A stretch of DNA of 64,000 bases, taken from Streptomyces sp. TBY4. GTDB lineage: Bacteria; Actinomycetota; Actinomycetes; Streptomycetales; Streptomycetaceae. The notes beneath the pieces are model-generated. The model was not told the origin of the DNA and made no database searches. It saw only the letters and a program-made list of their open reading frames with translations. The DNA lies in contig NZ_JANAVF010000009.1 in the NCBI RefSeq assembly GCF_024213195.1, positions 62,001 through 126,000 on the forward strand. Direction: 5' to 3'. The position numbers and the translations under genes were made by a program. This document shows positions 16,867 to 25,717 of the stretch, one piece after another (position 1 is the first letter of the stretch; the number at the start of each line of letters is the position of its first letter).

Positions 16867-17517
16867 ATGGACAGCATGGAGGAGACCGGCGGCTACCGGC
16901 CGTGGTCGGAGGTCACCCCCGACGCCGCGCGGCGGCTGCTCGTCGCCGCCGTGGAGGCCTTCGCGGAGCGCGGGTACCACGCCACCACCACCCGGGACAT
17001 CGCCGGGCGGGCCGGCATGAGCCCGGCCGCGCTCTACATCCACTACAAGACCAAGGAAGAGCTGCTCCACCGGATCAGCCGGATCGGCCACGACAAGGCC
17101 CTGGAGATCCTGGACATCGCGGCCGCCGGCCCCGGCAGCGCCGCCGAGCGGCTCGACGCGGCCGTGCGGTCCTTCGTGGGGTGGCACGCGGCCCATCACA
17201 CCACCGCGCGCGTGGTCCAGTACGAGCTCGATGCTCTCGCTCCGGAGCACCGCTCCGAGATCGTGGCCCTGCGACGGCAGAGCGACGCGGCCATCCGCCG
17301 CATCCTCGCCGACGGCGTCGCGGCCGGGGAGTTCTTCGTCCCCGACGTCCCCGGCACGACCCTCGCCGTGCTGTCGCTCTGCATCGACGTCGCCCGCTGG
17401 TTCAGCGCGGACGGCCGCCGCACGCCCGACGAGGTCGGCGCGCTCTACGCCGGCCTCGTGCTCCGCATGGTGGGCGCGGGCGGTGCGTCCGGCGAGCCCG
17501 GCACGCCTCAGAAGTAG
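16867..17517 (+). CDS. TetR family regulator, acyl-CoA/lipid catabolism type
   Basis: 216 residues. The helix-turn-helix is RLLVAAVEAFAERGYHATTT then DIAGRAGMSPAALYIHYKTKEEL. The C-terminal domain (LDAAVRSFVGWHAAHHTTAR, VQYELDALAPEH) resembles KstR2-like and related lipid-metabolism repressors. GGGGGAG precedes the ATG. Its 3' end overlaps the convergent MaoC gene by 10 bp. Matching motifs upstream of both genes suggest that it represses itself and the MaoC gene. Confidence 0.88.
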   Translation: MDSMEETGGYRPWSEVTPDAARRLLVAAVEAFAERGYHATTTRDIAGRAGMSPAALYIHYKTKEELLHRISRIGHDKALEILDIAAAGPGSAAERLDAAVRSFVGWHAAHHTTARVVQYELDALAPEHRSEIVALRRQSDAAIRRILADGVAAGEFFVPDVPGTTLAVLSLCIDVARWFSADGRRTPDEVGALYAGLVLRMVGAGGASGEPGTPQK

Positions 17518-17969
17518 TAGCGGGACACCGACTGCGCCACGCACACGGGCTTCCCGCCGCCCTCGATCTCCACGGTCACGGTGGCCGACACCTGGACGCC
17601 GCCGCCCGCCTCCACCACCTCGGTGATCACCGCGGTCGCGCGCAGCCGCGATCCGACCGGCACCGGAGCGGGGAAACGCACCTTGTCGGTCCCGTAGTTG
17701 ATGCCCATCCGCATGCCCTCGACCCGCATGATCTGCGGCACCAGGCTCGGCAGCAGCGACAGCGTGAGGTAGCCGTGCGCGATCGTGGAGCCGAAGGGTC
17801 CGGACGCCGCCCGCTCCGGGTCCACGTGGATCCACTGGTGGTCCCCGGTGGCGTCCGCGAAGAGGTCGATCCGCTTCTGGTCCACCTCCAGCCAGTCGCT
17901 CGGACCGAGCGGCGCGCCGATCCCGGCGGTGAGCTCCTCGGCGGACGTGAAGATCCTCGGCTCGGACAT
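17508..17969 (-). CDS. MaoC family dehydratase
   Basis: 153 residues with a single hot-dog domain. The hydratase signature is FADATGDHQWIHVDPERA, with the catalytic Asp and His of (R)-enoyl-CoA hydratases. GSTIAHGYLTLSLLPSL follows. It would hydrate enoyl-CoA to 3-hydroxyacyl-CoA in the cytosol. It fits the neighbouring acyl-CoA dehydrogenase and TetR gene in a small acyl-CoA catabolic locus. Confidence 0.93.
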   Translation of the reverse strand: MSEPRIFTSAEELTAGIGAPLGPSDWLEVDQKRIDLFADATGDHQWIHVDPERAASGPFGSTIAHGYLTLSLLPSLVPQIMRVEGMRMGINYGTDKVRFPAPVPVGSRLRATAVITEVVEAGGGVQVSATVTVEIEGGGKPVCVAQSVSRYYF

Positions 17970-17991
17970 ACCCGTACCCCTCCTTGGCGAA

Positions 17992-18005
17992 TAAGCGCTT
18001 GCTCA
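17992..18005 (+). promoter_or_regulatory. TAAGCGCTTGCTCA operator-like motif before MaoC
   Basis: An identical 14-mer to 16789-16802, 23 bp upstream of the MaoC start, where a repressor would block its promoter. Confidence 0.6.
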
Positions 18006-18111
18006 GCATGCTGGCGCCGTCATGGATCTGTCAACGACGTGCCACGACCTGCCACGACGTGCCCGCCTTCGCATCGGGCCGGGCCGATTACCCTCGGCTA
18101 CCCTCGGCGGT

Positions 18112-18558
18112 GTGCCGCAGATTCCCGAGAAGGTCCACGAGCTCACCGTCGGCCAGCTGTCCGCCCGCAGCGGCGCGGCCGTCTCCGCACTGCACTTCTA
18201 CGAGGCCAAGGGCCTGATCAGCAGCCGCCGCACCTCCGGCAACCAGCGCCGCTACACCCGCGACGCGCTGCGCCGGGTGGCGTTCGTACGGGCCGCCCAG
18301 CGCGTCGGCATCCCGCTCGCCAGCATCCGCGACGCCCTCTCGCAACTCCCCGAAGGCCGCACCCCCAACCGCGAGGACTGGGCCCGGCTGTCCGAGAGCT
18401 GGCGCGCCGAGCTCGATCAGCGCATAGCCCAGCTCGGGCGGCTGCGCGACCATTTGACCGACTGCATCGGCTGCGGATGCCTGTCCCTGGAGAACTGCGC
18501 GCTCTCCAACCCGGACGACGTCTTCGGTGAACGCATCACCGGTTCCCGGCTGTTGTGA
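18112..18558 (+). CDS. soxR: Redox-sensitive MerR-family activator SoxR
   Basis: 148 residues. The winged helix-turn-helix is LTVGQLSARSGAAVSALHFYEAKGLI, with RTSGNQRRYTRDALRR next. A coiled dimerisation helix comes before the [2Fe-2S] cluster Cys118-x2-Cys121-x-Cys123-x5-Cys129 (CIGCGCLSLENC). In Streptomyces, SoxR senses redox-active metabolites and activates a small set of flavin and transport genes. The GTG chosen gives the normal N-terminus. The tail overlaps the convergent BKACE-like gene by 23 bp. Two copies of TACCCTCGGC sit just upstream. Confidence 0.93.
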   Translation: MPQIPEKVHELTVGQLSARSGAAVSALHFYEAKGLISSRRTSGNQRRYTRDALRRVAFVRAAQRVGIPLASIRDALSQLPEGRTPNREDWARLSESWRAELDQRIAQLGRLRDHLTDCIGCGCLSLENCALSNPDDVFGERITGSRLL

Positions 18559-19408
18559 CCTCCCGCGCACGGGCGGCCGCCGCGACCAGCTCGGCATTGG
18601 ACCGCGCCGCCCGCCCGTCCGGCAGGCGCAGTACGTCCCCTACGCCGATCCGCGCCCCGGTGCCGTACCGCGCGGCCAGCCGCAGCGCGGGCCAGGCCGC
18701 CTCCTCCCGCCCGAACAGCACCACCGCCACCGGCGGGAGCCGCCGCAACAGCTCGGCGACCACCCAGGGCCCCGCGGAGCCCAGCTCGGCGACGAGCCGC
18801 ACCCGCGCGGGATCCCGTAGCGGCCAGGCGAGGAACCGCGCGACCGACCCGGCCCGGCCGCCCGCCGCGCCCGCCGCGGGTTCCGTGCCGGCGAGGCGGT
18901 TCCCGCCGGCCGCGGCGGCCCCGTCCGCCGGGACGTTCCCGCCCGCCGGGACCGCCCCGCCCGCCTGGACCTCCGCGTCCACCGCCACCCCGCGCTCCAG
19001 CAGCGCCTGGGCGAGCTCGCGCGCTCCCGGCTCCGCGAAGCGGACCACCGCACGGTCGGGCAGGACCGTCCAGCTCCGGATCCGCGCCAGCCGCGCCGCG
19101 TGGTCCGGCTCCGACGCGATGCTCAGGGGCACGGAGACCGCCACCCCGCCCCCGAGGCCGGCCTCGCGCAGGGCCTCCAGCAGCGGCCCGACCACCCGGG
19201 GCGAGAGGCTCTCGCGGCCGCACGGGGTGCGCGGGTGGACCAGTACCTCGCGGGCCCCGGCGGCCACCGCCGCCAGCGCCGCGGCGACCAGGTCCTCCGG
19301 GCTCATCGGGACGGCCGACCCGTCGGCGGCCCCCCGGGACCCGTTGAGCGACACCACGAGCGTCGGCTGCGCGCCCCCGCCCGTCCCGCCCCCGGGCGTC
19401 CCGCTCAC
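18536..19408 (-). CDS. BKACE/DUF849-like protein (beta-keto acid cleavage enzyme family)
   Basis: 290 residues from a GTG overlapping the upstream gene's stop. LVVSLNGSRG, then EDLVAAALAAVAAGAREVLVHPRTPCG and a TIM-barrel-like pattern (GPWVVAELLRRLPPVAVVLFGR, GTGARIGVGDVLRLPDG) match the family that cleaves 3-keto acids with acetyl-CoA. The usual His-x-His zinc pair appears as LVHPR, so the first His is missing and activity is uncertain. An Ala/Gly-rich insert of about 40 residues sits near 145-185. It is coupled to the zinc-ribbon gene upstream. Confidence 0.6.
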   Translation of the reverse strand: MSGTPGGGTGGGAQPTLVVSLNGSRGAADGSAVPMSPEDLVAAALAAVAAGAREVLVHPRTPCGRESLSPRVVGPLLEALREAGLGGGVAVSVPLSIASEPDHAARLARIRSWTVLPDRAVVRFAEPGARELAQALLERGVAVDAEVQAGGAVPAGGNVPADGAAAAGGNRLAGTEPAAGAAGGRAGSVARFLAWPLRDPARVRLVAELGSAGPWVVAELLRRLPPVAVVLFGREEAAWPALRLAARYGTGARIGVGDVLRLPDGRAARSNAELVAAAARAREVTTAGNR

Positions 19409-20034
19409 GCCGCCCCAGCCAGGTCGCCACCCTGGAGCGCCGCGTCCGCGAGCGCCGGTCTCGGCACCACGATTCCGCAGCCCGCGCACACCGGCCCGTC
19501 CCAGGCCACCCCGGCCGAGGCAGAGGCCGATCCCCCCGCAGGTCCGACCCCCAAGGCCCCGGCCGCCCCCGGCTCCGGCCAGTGCAACTCCCGCGCCCCG
19601 CACACCGGACACGCCGTCCCCGGCTCCGACTCCAGCGCGTCCACCAGCCGTCTCAGCACCTCGCCGAGCGCCCCCTGCGGCCGCACGCCCGGATCGGCGC
19701 ACCGGACCACCGCGTCCCCGCTGCCGCCCCACGCCCACTCGGGGCGCCGCAGCCCGTCGTGCTTCTCGCGCCGCCGGCGCTCCGCGAACTGCCGTTCGTA
19801 CGCCAGCCAGACCCCCCGTGCCTCCTCCAGCTCCTCCAGCGCGGCCACCAGCCGCGAGGGGTCCGCCGCCCGGTCCTCGGGGCCGATCCCGTGCCGGTCG
19901 CACAGGTGCCACCAGGTCGCGCGGTGCCCGTACGGGGCGAACCGCTCCAGGCAGCGGCGCAGCGAGTGGCGCCGCAGGGCCCCGTCGTTGCGCGCGTCGC
20001 GCACCTGGTGGGCCAGACTCCGGAATCCCGCCAT
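19405..20034 (-). CDS. Hypothetical protein with zinc-ribbon-like CxxC pairs
   Basis: 209 residues. The N-terminal helical half has RCLERFAPYGHRATWWHLCDR and VWLAYERQFAERRRREKHDGL. The C-terminal third holds CPVCGARELHW and CAGCGIVVP, a likely zinc site. I do not recognise a characterised family. Its stop overlaps the BKACE-like GTG by 4 bp, so the two are probably co-translated. Confidence 0.7.
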   Translation of the reverse strand: MAGFRSLAHQVRDARNDGALRRHSLRRCLERFAPYGHRATWWHLCDRHGIGPEDRAADPSRLVAALEELEEARGVWLAYERQFAERRRREKHDGLRRPEWAWGGSGDAVVRCADPGVRPQGALGEVLRRLVDALESEPGTACPVCGARELHWPEPGAAGALGVGPAGGSASASAGVAWDGPVCAGCGIVVPRPALADAALQGGDLAGAA

Positions 20035-20186
20035 CACACCTTCACCTCCGCCGAGCGCCCAGCACCGGGCGCCGTGCCCGCCGCGCTGTGTTCCGCACAG
20101 GACCGGCGCCGTGTGCCCAACATGCCCGGCCCGGTGCGGGCGCATGCGGGGGCGGTCGGGGCGTGCGGGTGGCACATGGCCGGAAG

Positions 20187-21575
20187 TCAGCGCCCCATGC
20201 GCCCCGCGGCCACCACCAGCCGGGCCAGCTCCTCGTGGCAGATGTCGCTGTGCGCCCCCGAGGGGGCCCCGCCGCGCCGGACCACGGAGCCCGCGTCCAC
20301 GCTCACGCAGCCCGCGCCGGGCAGGCCGTCCCGCAGCGCCGCGTCCAGGGTCAGCCGCGGGGATCCCGGCACGCCCCGGATGCCGTCGTGCCCGATCGCG
20401 CCCCACCGCTCGTCGAAACCGAGCAGACCGGCCGAATCGCCGGCCATCCGGGAGGCCAGCGGATAGAACACCTTGAGGGAGGAGTCGTAGGGGGAGTGGC
20501 AGGCCGTCACCGGCCCGTCGACCCTGCCCTGCAGTCCGCGCAGGGCGCCCCCGCGCCCCCGGTCGTGCGGCAGGTTGTCGGCGAACGCGTAGTGGGAGAA
20601 GGCCCCTTGGAGGACGGTGAGGGACTTCACGTTCCGCGCCCCGGACGGCAGGCCGCGCAGTGCGAAGGAGACCAGCCGGCCGCCGAAGCTGTGCCCGATG
20701 AGGTGCACCCGCAGGGCCGGGCGGCGGCCGGCCAGCTCCGCGAGCAGCGGCCCGAGCCCGTGCTCGCCGACCACCCCGGCCCGGGCCTTCATCTGGTAGT
20801 AGGTGGCCTGGCGCAGCACCTCCTTGGCACCGTTCCACAGGGTCCGCGTCCCGCCGCCCATCGAGAGGCCGGGCCCGGGGGAGTCCCCGGCGCCGCGGCC
20901 GTCCCCGGGGAGGGTGGCGCCCGCCTCGGCCAGGGCCGCGGTGAACTCGCGGCACACCCGCAGGACGTCCCCGCTGAGGAAGTCCGGCACCTCGCGCGGG
21001 GCGAAGGGCGCCGACAGATCGTCGCCCGGGCCCACCCCGTCCACCCCGGCCAGCTCCCGTACGAGCGCGCCGAACTCGGTGAAGTCGCCCTCGCGCGTGG
21101 GCCGTTCCTCCAGCAGCTCGGCGATCCGGTCCAGCTCCGCGGCCCGTCCGGGCCAGAACGCGCCGAGGGCCTGCCGGGTGACCGGGTCCAGGGCCGTTCC
21201 GTGCCCCGGGCGGCCCGACTCCGGCGCTGCGCCGACGGCCCCGCGGGCGTCGAAGTCGGGGATCGGTTCGTCCGAGAACCGGATCGAGGGCCACACGACC
21301 CCCACGTACCCCAGCCGTACCCCGGTCCCCACCAGATCCGCGAAGGGCGCGTAGAACCGGTCGAAGAGCCGGATCGCGGTGGACCGGTCGGAATTCCATC
21401 CGTGGGCGAAGACCAGCAGGTCGGTGGCCTCGATCCCGAAGACCCCCTCCCGGGCGCCCGGGCCCGCGTCGCCCTGCGCGTCGAAGGTCAGCTCCACGTA
21501 CGGCCGGGCGCCGATCCCCGAAGCCGCCGCCGCCCCTGCCGCCCCCGCGGGCACCGCACCGCCGATGTGCACCAT
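20187..21575 (-). CDS. Alpha/beta hydrolase-fold protein
   Basis: 462 residues. LLVFAHGWNSDRSTAIRLFDRF forms the first strand and oxyanion region. HLIGHSFGGRLVSFALRGL gives the nucleophile elbow with Ser in GHSFGG. ACHSPYDSSLKVFYPLASRM and DICHEELARLV near the end may supply the Asp and His. No signal peptide is visible. Homologues in Streptomyces are labelled hydrolase or hypothetical. The ATG (MVHIGGA) has a strong GGAGGGGG; a start 15 bp upstream is less likely. Confidence 0.75.
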   Translation of the reverse strand: MVHIGGAVPAGAAGAAAASGIGARPYVELTFDAQGDAGPGAREGVFGIEATDLLVFAHGWNSDRSTAIRLFDRFYAPFADLVGTGVRLGYVGVVWPSIRFSDEPIPDFDARGAVGAAPESGRPGHGTALDPVTRQALGAFWPGRAAELDRIAELLEERPTREGDFTEFGALVRELAGVDGVGPGDDLSAPFAPREVPDFLSGDVLRVCREFTAALAEAGATLPGDGRGAGDSPGPGLSMGGGTRTLWNGAKEVLRQATYYQMKARAGVVGEHGLGPLLAELAGRRPALRVHLIGHSFGGRLVSFALRGLPSGARNVKSLTVLQGAFSHYAFADNLPHDRGRGGALRGLQGRVDGPVTACHSPYDSSLKVFYPLASRMAGDSAGLLGFDERWGAIGHDGIRGVPGSPRLTLDAALRDGLPGAGCVSVDAGSVVRRGGAPSGAHSDICHEELARLVVAAGRMGR

Positions 21576-21666
21576 GACGCCCCCCTCCACGCCGTGTCCC
21601 TGCCCGCAGCATCCTGCGGAACAGGCCGCCCGGCCAGCCCCTCCGCACCAACCGGTTCACGGACGC

Positions 21667-23004
21667 TCACGGATACAGCAGGTACTCCTCCCGCACCGCC
21701 GCGAACTCCGCGAGCCCCGCCGCCCAGTCGCCCGCGATCTCCTCCACGCCCGCCCCCGCGTCGACCATCCGCCGCACCCGGTCCGAGCCCGTCAGCCGGT
21801 CGATCCACTGGTCGGAACGCCACGCGAACCCGCTCCACACCCGCCGCGCGGTGACCAGCAGCCCGATCCCGGCCCGTACCGGGTCGAAGGCCTCCCGGTC
21901 GTGGACGAGCAGCCGGACCCCGCCGCAGGTCTTCCCGGCGTGCTTGGAGAAGGAAGGCGTGAAATAGGCCTCCCGGAACCACACCCCGGGCAGCTCCAGC
22001 GCGTTCGCCGCCTCCGCCCACCGCCGGTCCACGCCCTCCGCGCCGACCAGCTCGAAGGGGGTGGTGGTCCCGCGCCCCTCCGACAGGTTGGTCCCCTCGA
22101 ACAGGCAGGTCCCGGCGTACGCGAGGGCCGTGCCCGGCGTCGGCATGTTGGGGCTGGGCGGCACCCAGGGCAGCCCGGTCTCCTCGAAGAAGGACTCCCG
22201 CCGCCACCCCGCCATCCGCACCACCTCCAGCCGCGGGGCGGCGCCGGCTCCCCGCAGGAACTCGGCGGCGAAGAGCCCGGCCAGCTCGCCCGCCGTCATC
22301 CCGTGCGCCAGCGCGATCGGCTCCCGGCCCACGAAGCTCGCGTACGGGCGCTGCAGGACGGGCCCGGCCGCCCGCCGGGCGCCGACCGGGTTGGGGCGGT
22401 CCAGCACCACCACCGCCTTGCCGGCGAGCGCGGCCGCGCGCATGCAGTCGTAGAGGGTCCAGATGTAGGTGTAGAAGCGGGCGCCGACGTCCTGGATGTC
22501 GAAGACGACGGTGTCGACGCCGGCCGCCGTGAAGACGTCCGCGAGCCGCTGCCCGCTCTTGTCGTACGTGTCGTACACGGGCAGCCCGGTCGCCGGATCC
22601 CGCCCGGCCCCCTCCGAACCGCCGGCCTGGGCCGTCCCCCGGAAGCCGTGCTCGGGGCCGAACACCGCGACCAGGTCCACGCGGCGGTCCGCGTGCAGTA
22701 CGTCGACCAGGTGGCGGGCGTCCGCGGTGATGCCGGTCGGGTTGGTGACCACCCCGACCCGCTGCCCGGCCAGGACGGCGTACCCGTCCGCGGCGAGCCC
22801 CTCGAACCCGCTCCGCACCCGCCCGCCAACACCGCCCACCGTCCCCGGACCCCGCACCCCGGGCCCGCGGGGCCCTGCCGCCGGGGCCGCTGCGCCGGGG
22901 GAGCCGGCGGCCGCTGCCCCCGCCCCCGGGGCTCCCGCCCCCAGGGCACCCGCGGCACCCGCCGCCCCGGCCAGACCCAGCAACCCGCGTCGCGACAGCG
23001 TCAT
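21667..23004 (-). CDS. NamZ-like exo-beta-N-acetylmuramidase (DUF1343), Tat-exported
   Basis: 445 residues. A twin-arginine signal (TLSRRGLLGLAGAAGAAGAL) starts it, followed by a Gly/Ala/Pro-rich linker. The DUF1343 body has GQRVGVVTNPTGI, AVFGPEHGFRG, VVFDIQDVGARFYTYIWTLYDCM, LDRPNP and SPNMPTPGTALAYAGTCLFEGTNLSEGRGTT. The family releases MurNAc from peptidoglycan fragments. The start chosen gives a clean Tat signal; an in-frame ATG at 23043 would fall in the operator dyad. Function is probably cell-wall recycling or scavenging. Confidence 0.9.
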   Translation of the reverse strand: MTLSRRGLLGLAGAAGAAGALGAGAPGAGAAAAGSPGAAAPAAGPRGPGVRGPGTVGGVGGRVRSGFEGLAADGYAVLAGQRVGVVTNPTGITADARHLVDVLHADRRVDLVAVFGPEHGFRGTAQAGGSEGAGRDPATGLPVYDTYDKSGQRLADVFTAAGVDTVVFDIQDVGARFYTYIWTLYDCMRAAALAGKAVVVLDRPNPVGARRAAGPVLQRPYASFVGREPIALAHGMTAGELAGLFAAEFLRGAGAAPRLEVVRMAGWRRESFFEETGLPWVPPSPNMPTPGTALAYAGTCLFEGTNLSEGRGTTTPFELVGAEGVDRRWAEAANALELPGVWFREAYFTPSFSKHAGKTCGGVRLLVHDREAFDPVRAGIGLLVTARRVWSGFAWRSDQWIDRLTGSDRVRRMVDAGAGVEEIAGDWAAGLAEFAAVREEYLLYP

Positions 23005-23040
23005 CGCGCCAAAGTAGGGCTCCGAGCCCTTCCACCCCGA

Positions 23041-23060
23041 CATACCGACTGGTTAGTCTG
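23041..23060. promoter_or_regulatory. TetR-type operator candidate CATACCGACTGGT
   Basis: It sits in the gap between the divergent NamZ-like gene and the SDR gene. The 13-mer is identical to one (inverted) at 31346-31358 and differs by one base from 7590-7602. The nearby TetR gene at 25718 is a plausible reader. Confidence 0.6.
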
Positions 23061-23109
23061 CCCGTGATCCGACAGGCGGCCCACGCACCAACCCACGAAG
23101 GGCGGACCC

Positions 23110-23874
23110 GTGAACGCGTTCCAGGACCAGCGAGTCGTCGTCACCGGCGCGGGCGGCGGCATCGGCGCCGCCCTCGCCCACCGCTTCGCCGCGGAGGGGG
23201 CGACCGTGGCGGTGAACGACCTGGACCCCGCCAAGGCGGCCTCCGTCGCGGAGGCCATCGGCGCCCGCGCGGTCGCGGTGCCCGGCGACGCCTCCGCGGT
23301 GGCCGCCGAGGCCCGCGAGGCGCTCGGCGGCACCGTCGACGTCTACTGCGCCAACGCCGGCCTGGCCTCCGGCGGCGACGCCTTCGCCGAGGAGGCCGTC
23401 TGGGAGGCGGCCTGGGACACCAACGTCATGGCCCACGTCCGCGCCGCCAGGCTGCTGCTGCCCGACTGGCTGGAGCGCGGGAGCGGCCGGTTCGTGTCCA
23501 CCGTCTCGGCCGCCGGACTGCTGACCATGATCGGAGCGGCCCCGTACAGTGTCACCAAGCACGGCGCGCTCGCCTTCGCGGAATGGCTCTCGCTGACCTA
23601 CCGCCACCGCGGGCTCCAGGTCCACGCCATCTGCCCGCAGGGGGTCCGGACCGACATGCTCACCGCCGCCGGATCGGCGGGCGAGCTGGTCCTCGCGCCG
23701 ACCGCGATCGCGCCGGAGGCGGTCGCGGACGCACTGTTCGACGGCATGGAGAAGGGCCGGTTCTTGATCCTCCCGCACCCCGAGGTCGCGGACTTCTACA
23801 CGTCCCGCGCCACCGACCCGGACCGCTGGCTGAGCGGCATGAACCACCTCCAGCGCAAGTGGGAGACCCGGTGA
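23110..23874 (+). CDS. Short-chain dehydrogenase/reductase
   Basis: 254 residues. The cofactor motif is VTGAGGGIGAALAHRF (glycines 13-19), NAGLASGG follows, and the active-site pair is Tyr146 and Lys150 (APYSVTKHGALAFAEWLS). The end NHLQRKWETR is typical of actinobacterial lipid-locus SDRs. GTG start. The stop overlaps the acyl-CoA synthetase GTG by 4 bp, so they are co-translated; it may oxidise a 3-hydroxyacyl intermediate. Confidence 0.92.
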   Translation: MNAFQDQRVVVTGAGGGIGAALAHRFAAEGATVAVNDLDPAKAASVAEAIGARAVAVPGDASAVAAEAREALGGTVDVYCANAGLASGGDAFAEEAVWEAAWDTNVMAHVRAARLLLPDWLERGSGRFVSTVSAAGLLTMIGAAPYSVTKHGALAFAEWLSLTYRHRGLQVHAICPQGVRTDMLTAAGSAGELVLAPTAIAPEAVADALFDGMEKGRFLILPHPEVADFYTSRATDPDRWLSGMNHLQRKWETR

Positions 23875-25655
23875 CCGCAGACACCACGCCCGCGACCCCG
23901 CCGCCGCCCTCCCGCTACGCCGCCAAGCCCTGGCTGGGCCTGCTCAGCCCCGCCCAGCGGGCCCCGATCGCGCCCCCGCCCAGCGTCCTGCACGCCTTCC
24001 GTGCCGCCGTCGCCCGCGCCCCCGAACGCACCGCGCTCGCCTACTTCGACGGCCGCCTCGACTACGCCGAGGCCGACGCGCTCTCCGACTCCCTCGCCGG
24101 CCACCTCGCCGCCCGGGGCATCCGCCGCGGGGACCGGGTCGCGGTCATGCTCCAGAACACCCCGCACTTCGTGCTCGCCGTCCTGGCCGCCTGGAAGGCC
24201 GGGGCCGTCGTGGTCCCGCTCAACCCCATGTACAAGTCCGGCGAGGTCGGCCACGTCCTGCGCGACTCCGGGGCCGCCGCCCTGGTCTGCGAGGCCGGCG
24301 CCTGGTCGGCGTACCTGGGCGAGACGGTACGGGGGACCGGCGTACGGGTCGCCCTGACGGCGCACGACACGGACTTCCAGACCCGCAACGACCCCCGGGT
24401 CTTCCCCGAGCCCGGCAGCGCCGGGTTCCGCGGCGCGGAGCCGCCCCCCGGCGGGGCCGGAACCGCCGACGGGGCGCCGGGGTCCTGCGCAGCGGAGCCC
24501 TACGCGCCGGGCCCCGACGGGCCGGGCCCCGCCGACCTGCTCACTGTGGCCCGCCAGGGCCACCCCGTCCCGCCCGACCCGGAGCTCACGGCCGCCGACA
24601 CCGCCCTCATCAGCTACACCTCCGGCACCAGCGGCACCCCCAAGGGCGCCATGAACCCGCACGGCGCGCTCACCCACAACGCCCTGCGCCAGGTGACCGG
24701 CCACCCCCTCCCCGAAGGCGCCGGCTACTTCGCGCTCGCCCCGCTCTTCCACATCACCGGCATGGTGTGCGAGCTCGCCGCCTGCTTCGCCAACGCCGGC
24801 ACCCTGGTCCTCGCCCACCGCTTCGACGCCGGCGCCGTCCTCGACGCCTTCCTCGAGCACCGCCCCGCCTACACCGTGGGCCCGGCCACCGCCTTCATGG
24901 CCCTCGCCGCGCACCCCGCGGCCACCCCCGACCACTTCGCCTCGTTCCAGGTGGTCTCCTCCGGGGGTGCCCCGCTGCCGCCCGCCCTGGTCGAACGGCT
25001 GCGCGCCGCCTACGGCTTCTACCTGCGCAACGGCTACGGCCTGACCGAATGCACCGCCCCCTGCGCCTCCGTGCCCTTCCACCGCGAAGCCCCCGTGGAC
25101 CCGGCCTCGGGCACCCTCTCCGTGGGCGTGCCCGGCGCCGACACCCTCGTACGGATCCTCGACGAGAGCGGCGCGGAGGTCCCCTTCGGCGAGACCGGGG
25201 AGATCGCCGTACGCGGACCCCAGGTCGTCCCCGGCTACTGGGGCCTGCCCGCCGACACCGCCAAGGCCTTCCCGGACGGCGAACTGCGCACCGGGGACGT
25301 CGGGTTCATGGACCCGGAGGGCTGGCTCTACGTGGTCGACCGCAAGAAGGACATGATCAACGCCTCCGGCTTCAAGGTCTGGCCGCGCGAGGTGGAGGAC
25401 GTGCTCTACACCCACCCCGCCGTGCGCGAGGCGGCCGTCGTCGGCATCCCGGACCCCTACCGCGGGGAGAGCGTGAAGGCCTACGTCAGCCTGCGCCCCG
25501 GGACCGCGGCCGACCCGGCGGAGCTGTCCGCGTACTGCGCCGAGCGCCTTGCCGCGTACAAATACCCGCGCCGGGTGGAGATCCTGCCTGTCCTTCCGAA
25601 GACGACCAGTGGCAAGATCCTGCGACGGGAACTGCGGACACGCGACCACGGCTGA
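23871..25655 (+). CDS. Class I adenylate-forming acyl-CoA synthetase
   Basis: 594 residues. P-loop ISYTSGTSGTPKGAMNPHGALT; A5 NGYGLTECTAP; A7 ELRTGDVGFMDPEGWLYVVDRKKDMINASGFKVWPREVED; C-terminal catalytic Lys in LPKTTSGKILRREL. All catalytic motifs are present, unlike the degenerate adenylation protein at 6021. A Gly/Pro-rich loop near residues 185-215 is extra. It forms acyl-CoA from a fatty or aromatic acid with ATP. Coupled to the SDR and followed by a TetR gene. Confidence 0.93.
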   Translation: MTADTTPATPPPPSRYAAKPWLGLLSPAQRAPIAPPPSVLHAFRAAVARAPERTALAYFDGRLDYAEADALSDSLAGHLAARGIRRGDRVAVMLQNTPHFVLAVLAAWKAGAVVVPLNPMYKSGEVGHVLRDSGAAALVCEAGAWSAYLGETVRGTGVRVALTAHDTDFQTRNDPRVFPEPGSAGFRGAEPPPGGAGTADGAPGSCAAEPYAPGPDGPGPADLLTVARQGHPVPPDPELTAADTALISYTSGTSGTPKGAMNPHGALTHNALRQVTGHPLPEGAGYFALAPLFHITGMVCELAACFANAGTLVLAHRFDAGAVLDAFLEHRPAYTVGPATAFMALAAHPAATPDHFASFQVVSSGGAPLPPALVERLRAAYGFYLRNGYGLTECTAPCASVPFHREAPVDPASGTLSVGVPGADTLVRILDESGAEVPFGETGEIAVRGPQVVPGYWGLPADTAKAFPDGELRTGDVGFMDPEGWLYVVDRKKDMINASGFKVWPREVEDVLYTHPAVREAAVVGIPDPYRGESVKAYVSLRPGTAADPAELSAYCAERLAAYKYPRRVEILPVLPKTTSGKILRRELRTRDHG

Positions 25656-25717
25656 AAACAGCCGGACCGCGTGCGCACGGCCCGCACACACGAGGACACG
25701 AAAGGGAGGCGACAGCC

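Noticed and set aside
23005..23043. Upstream ATG of the NamZ-like gene
   Set aside because: It would fall in the operator dyad and spoil the Tat signal; the start at 23004 gives a normal signal peptide.
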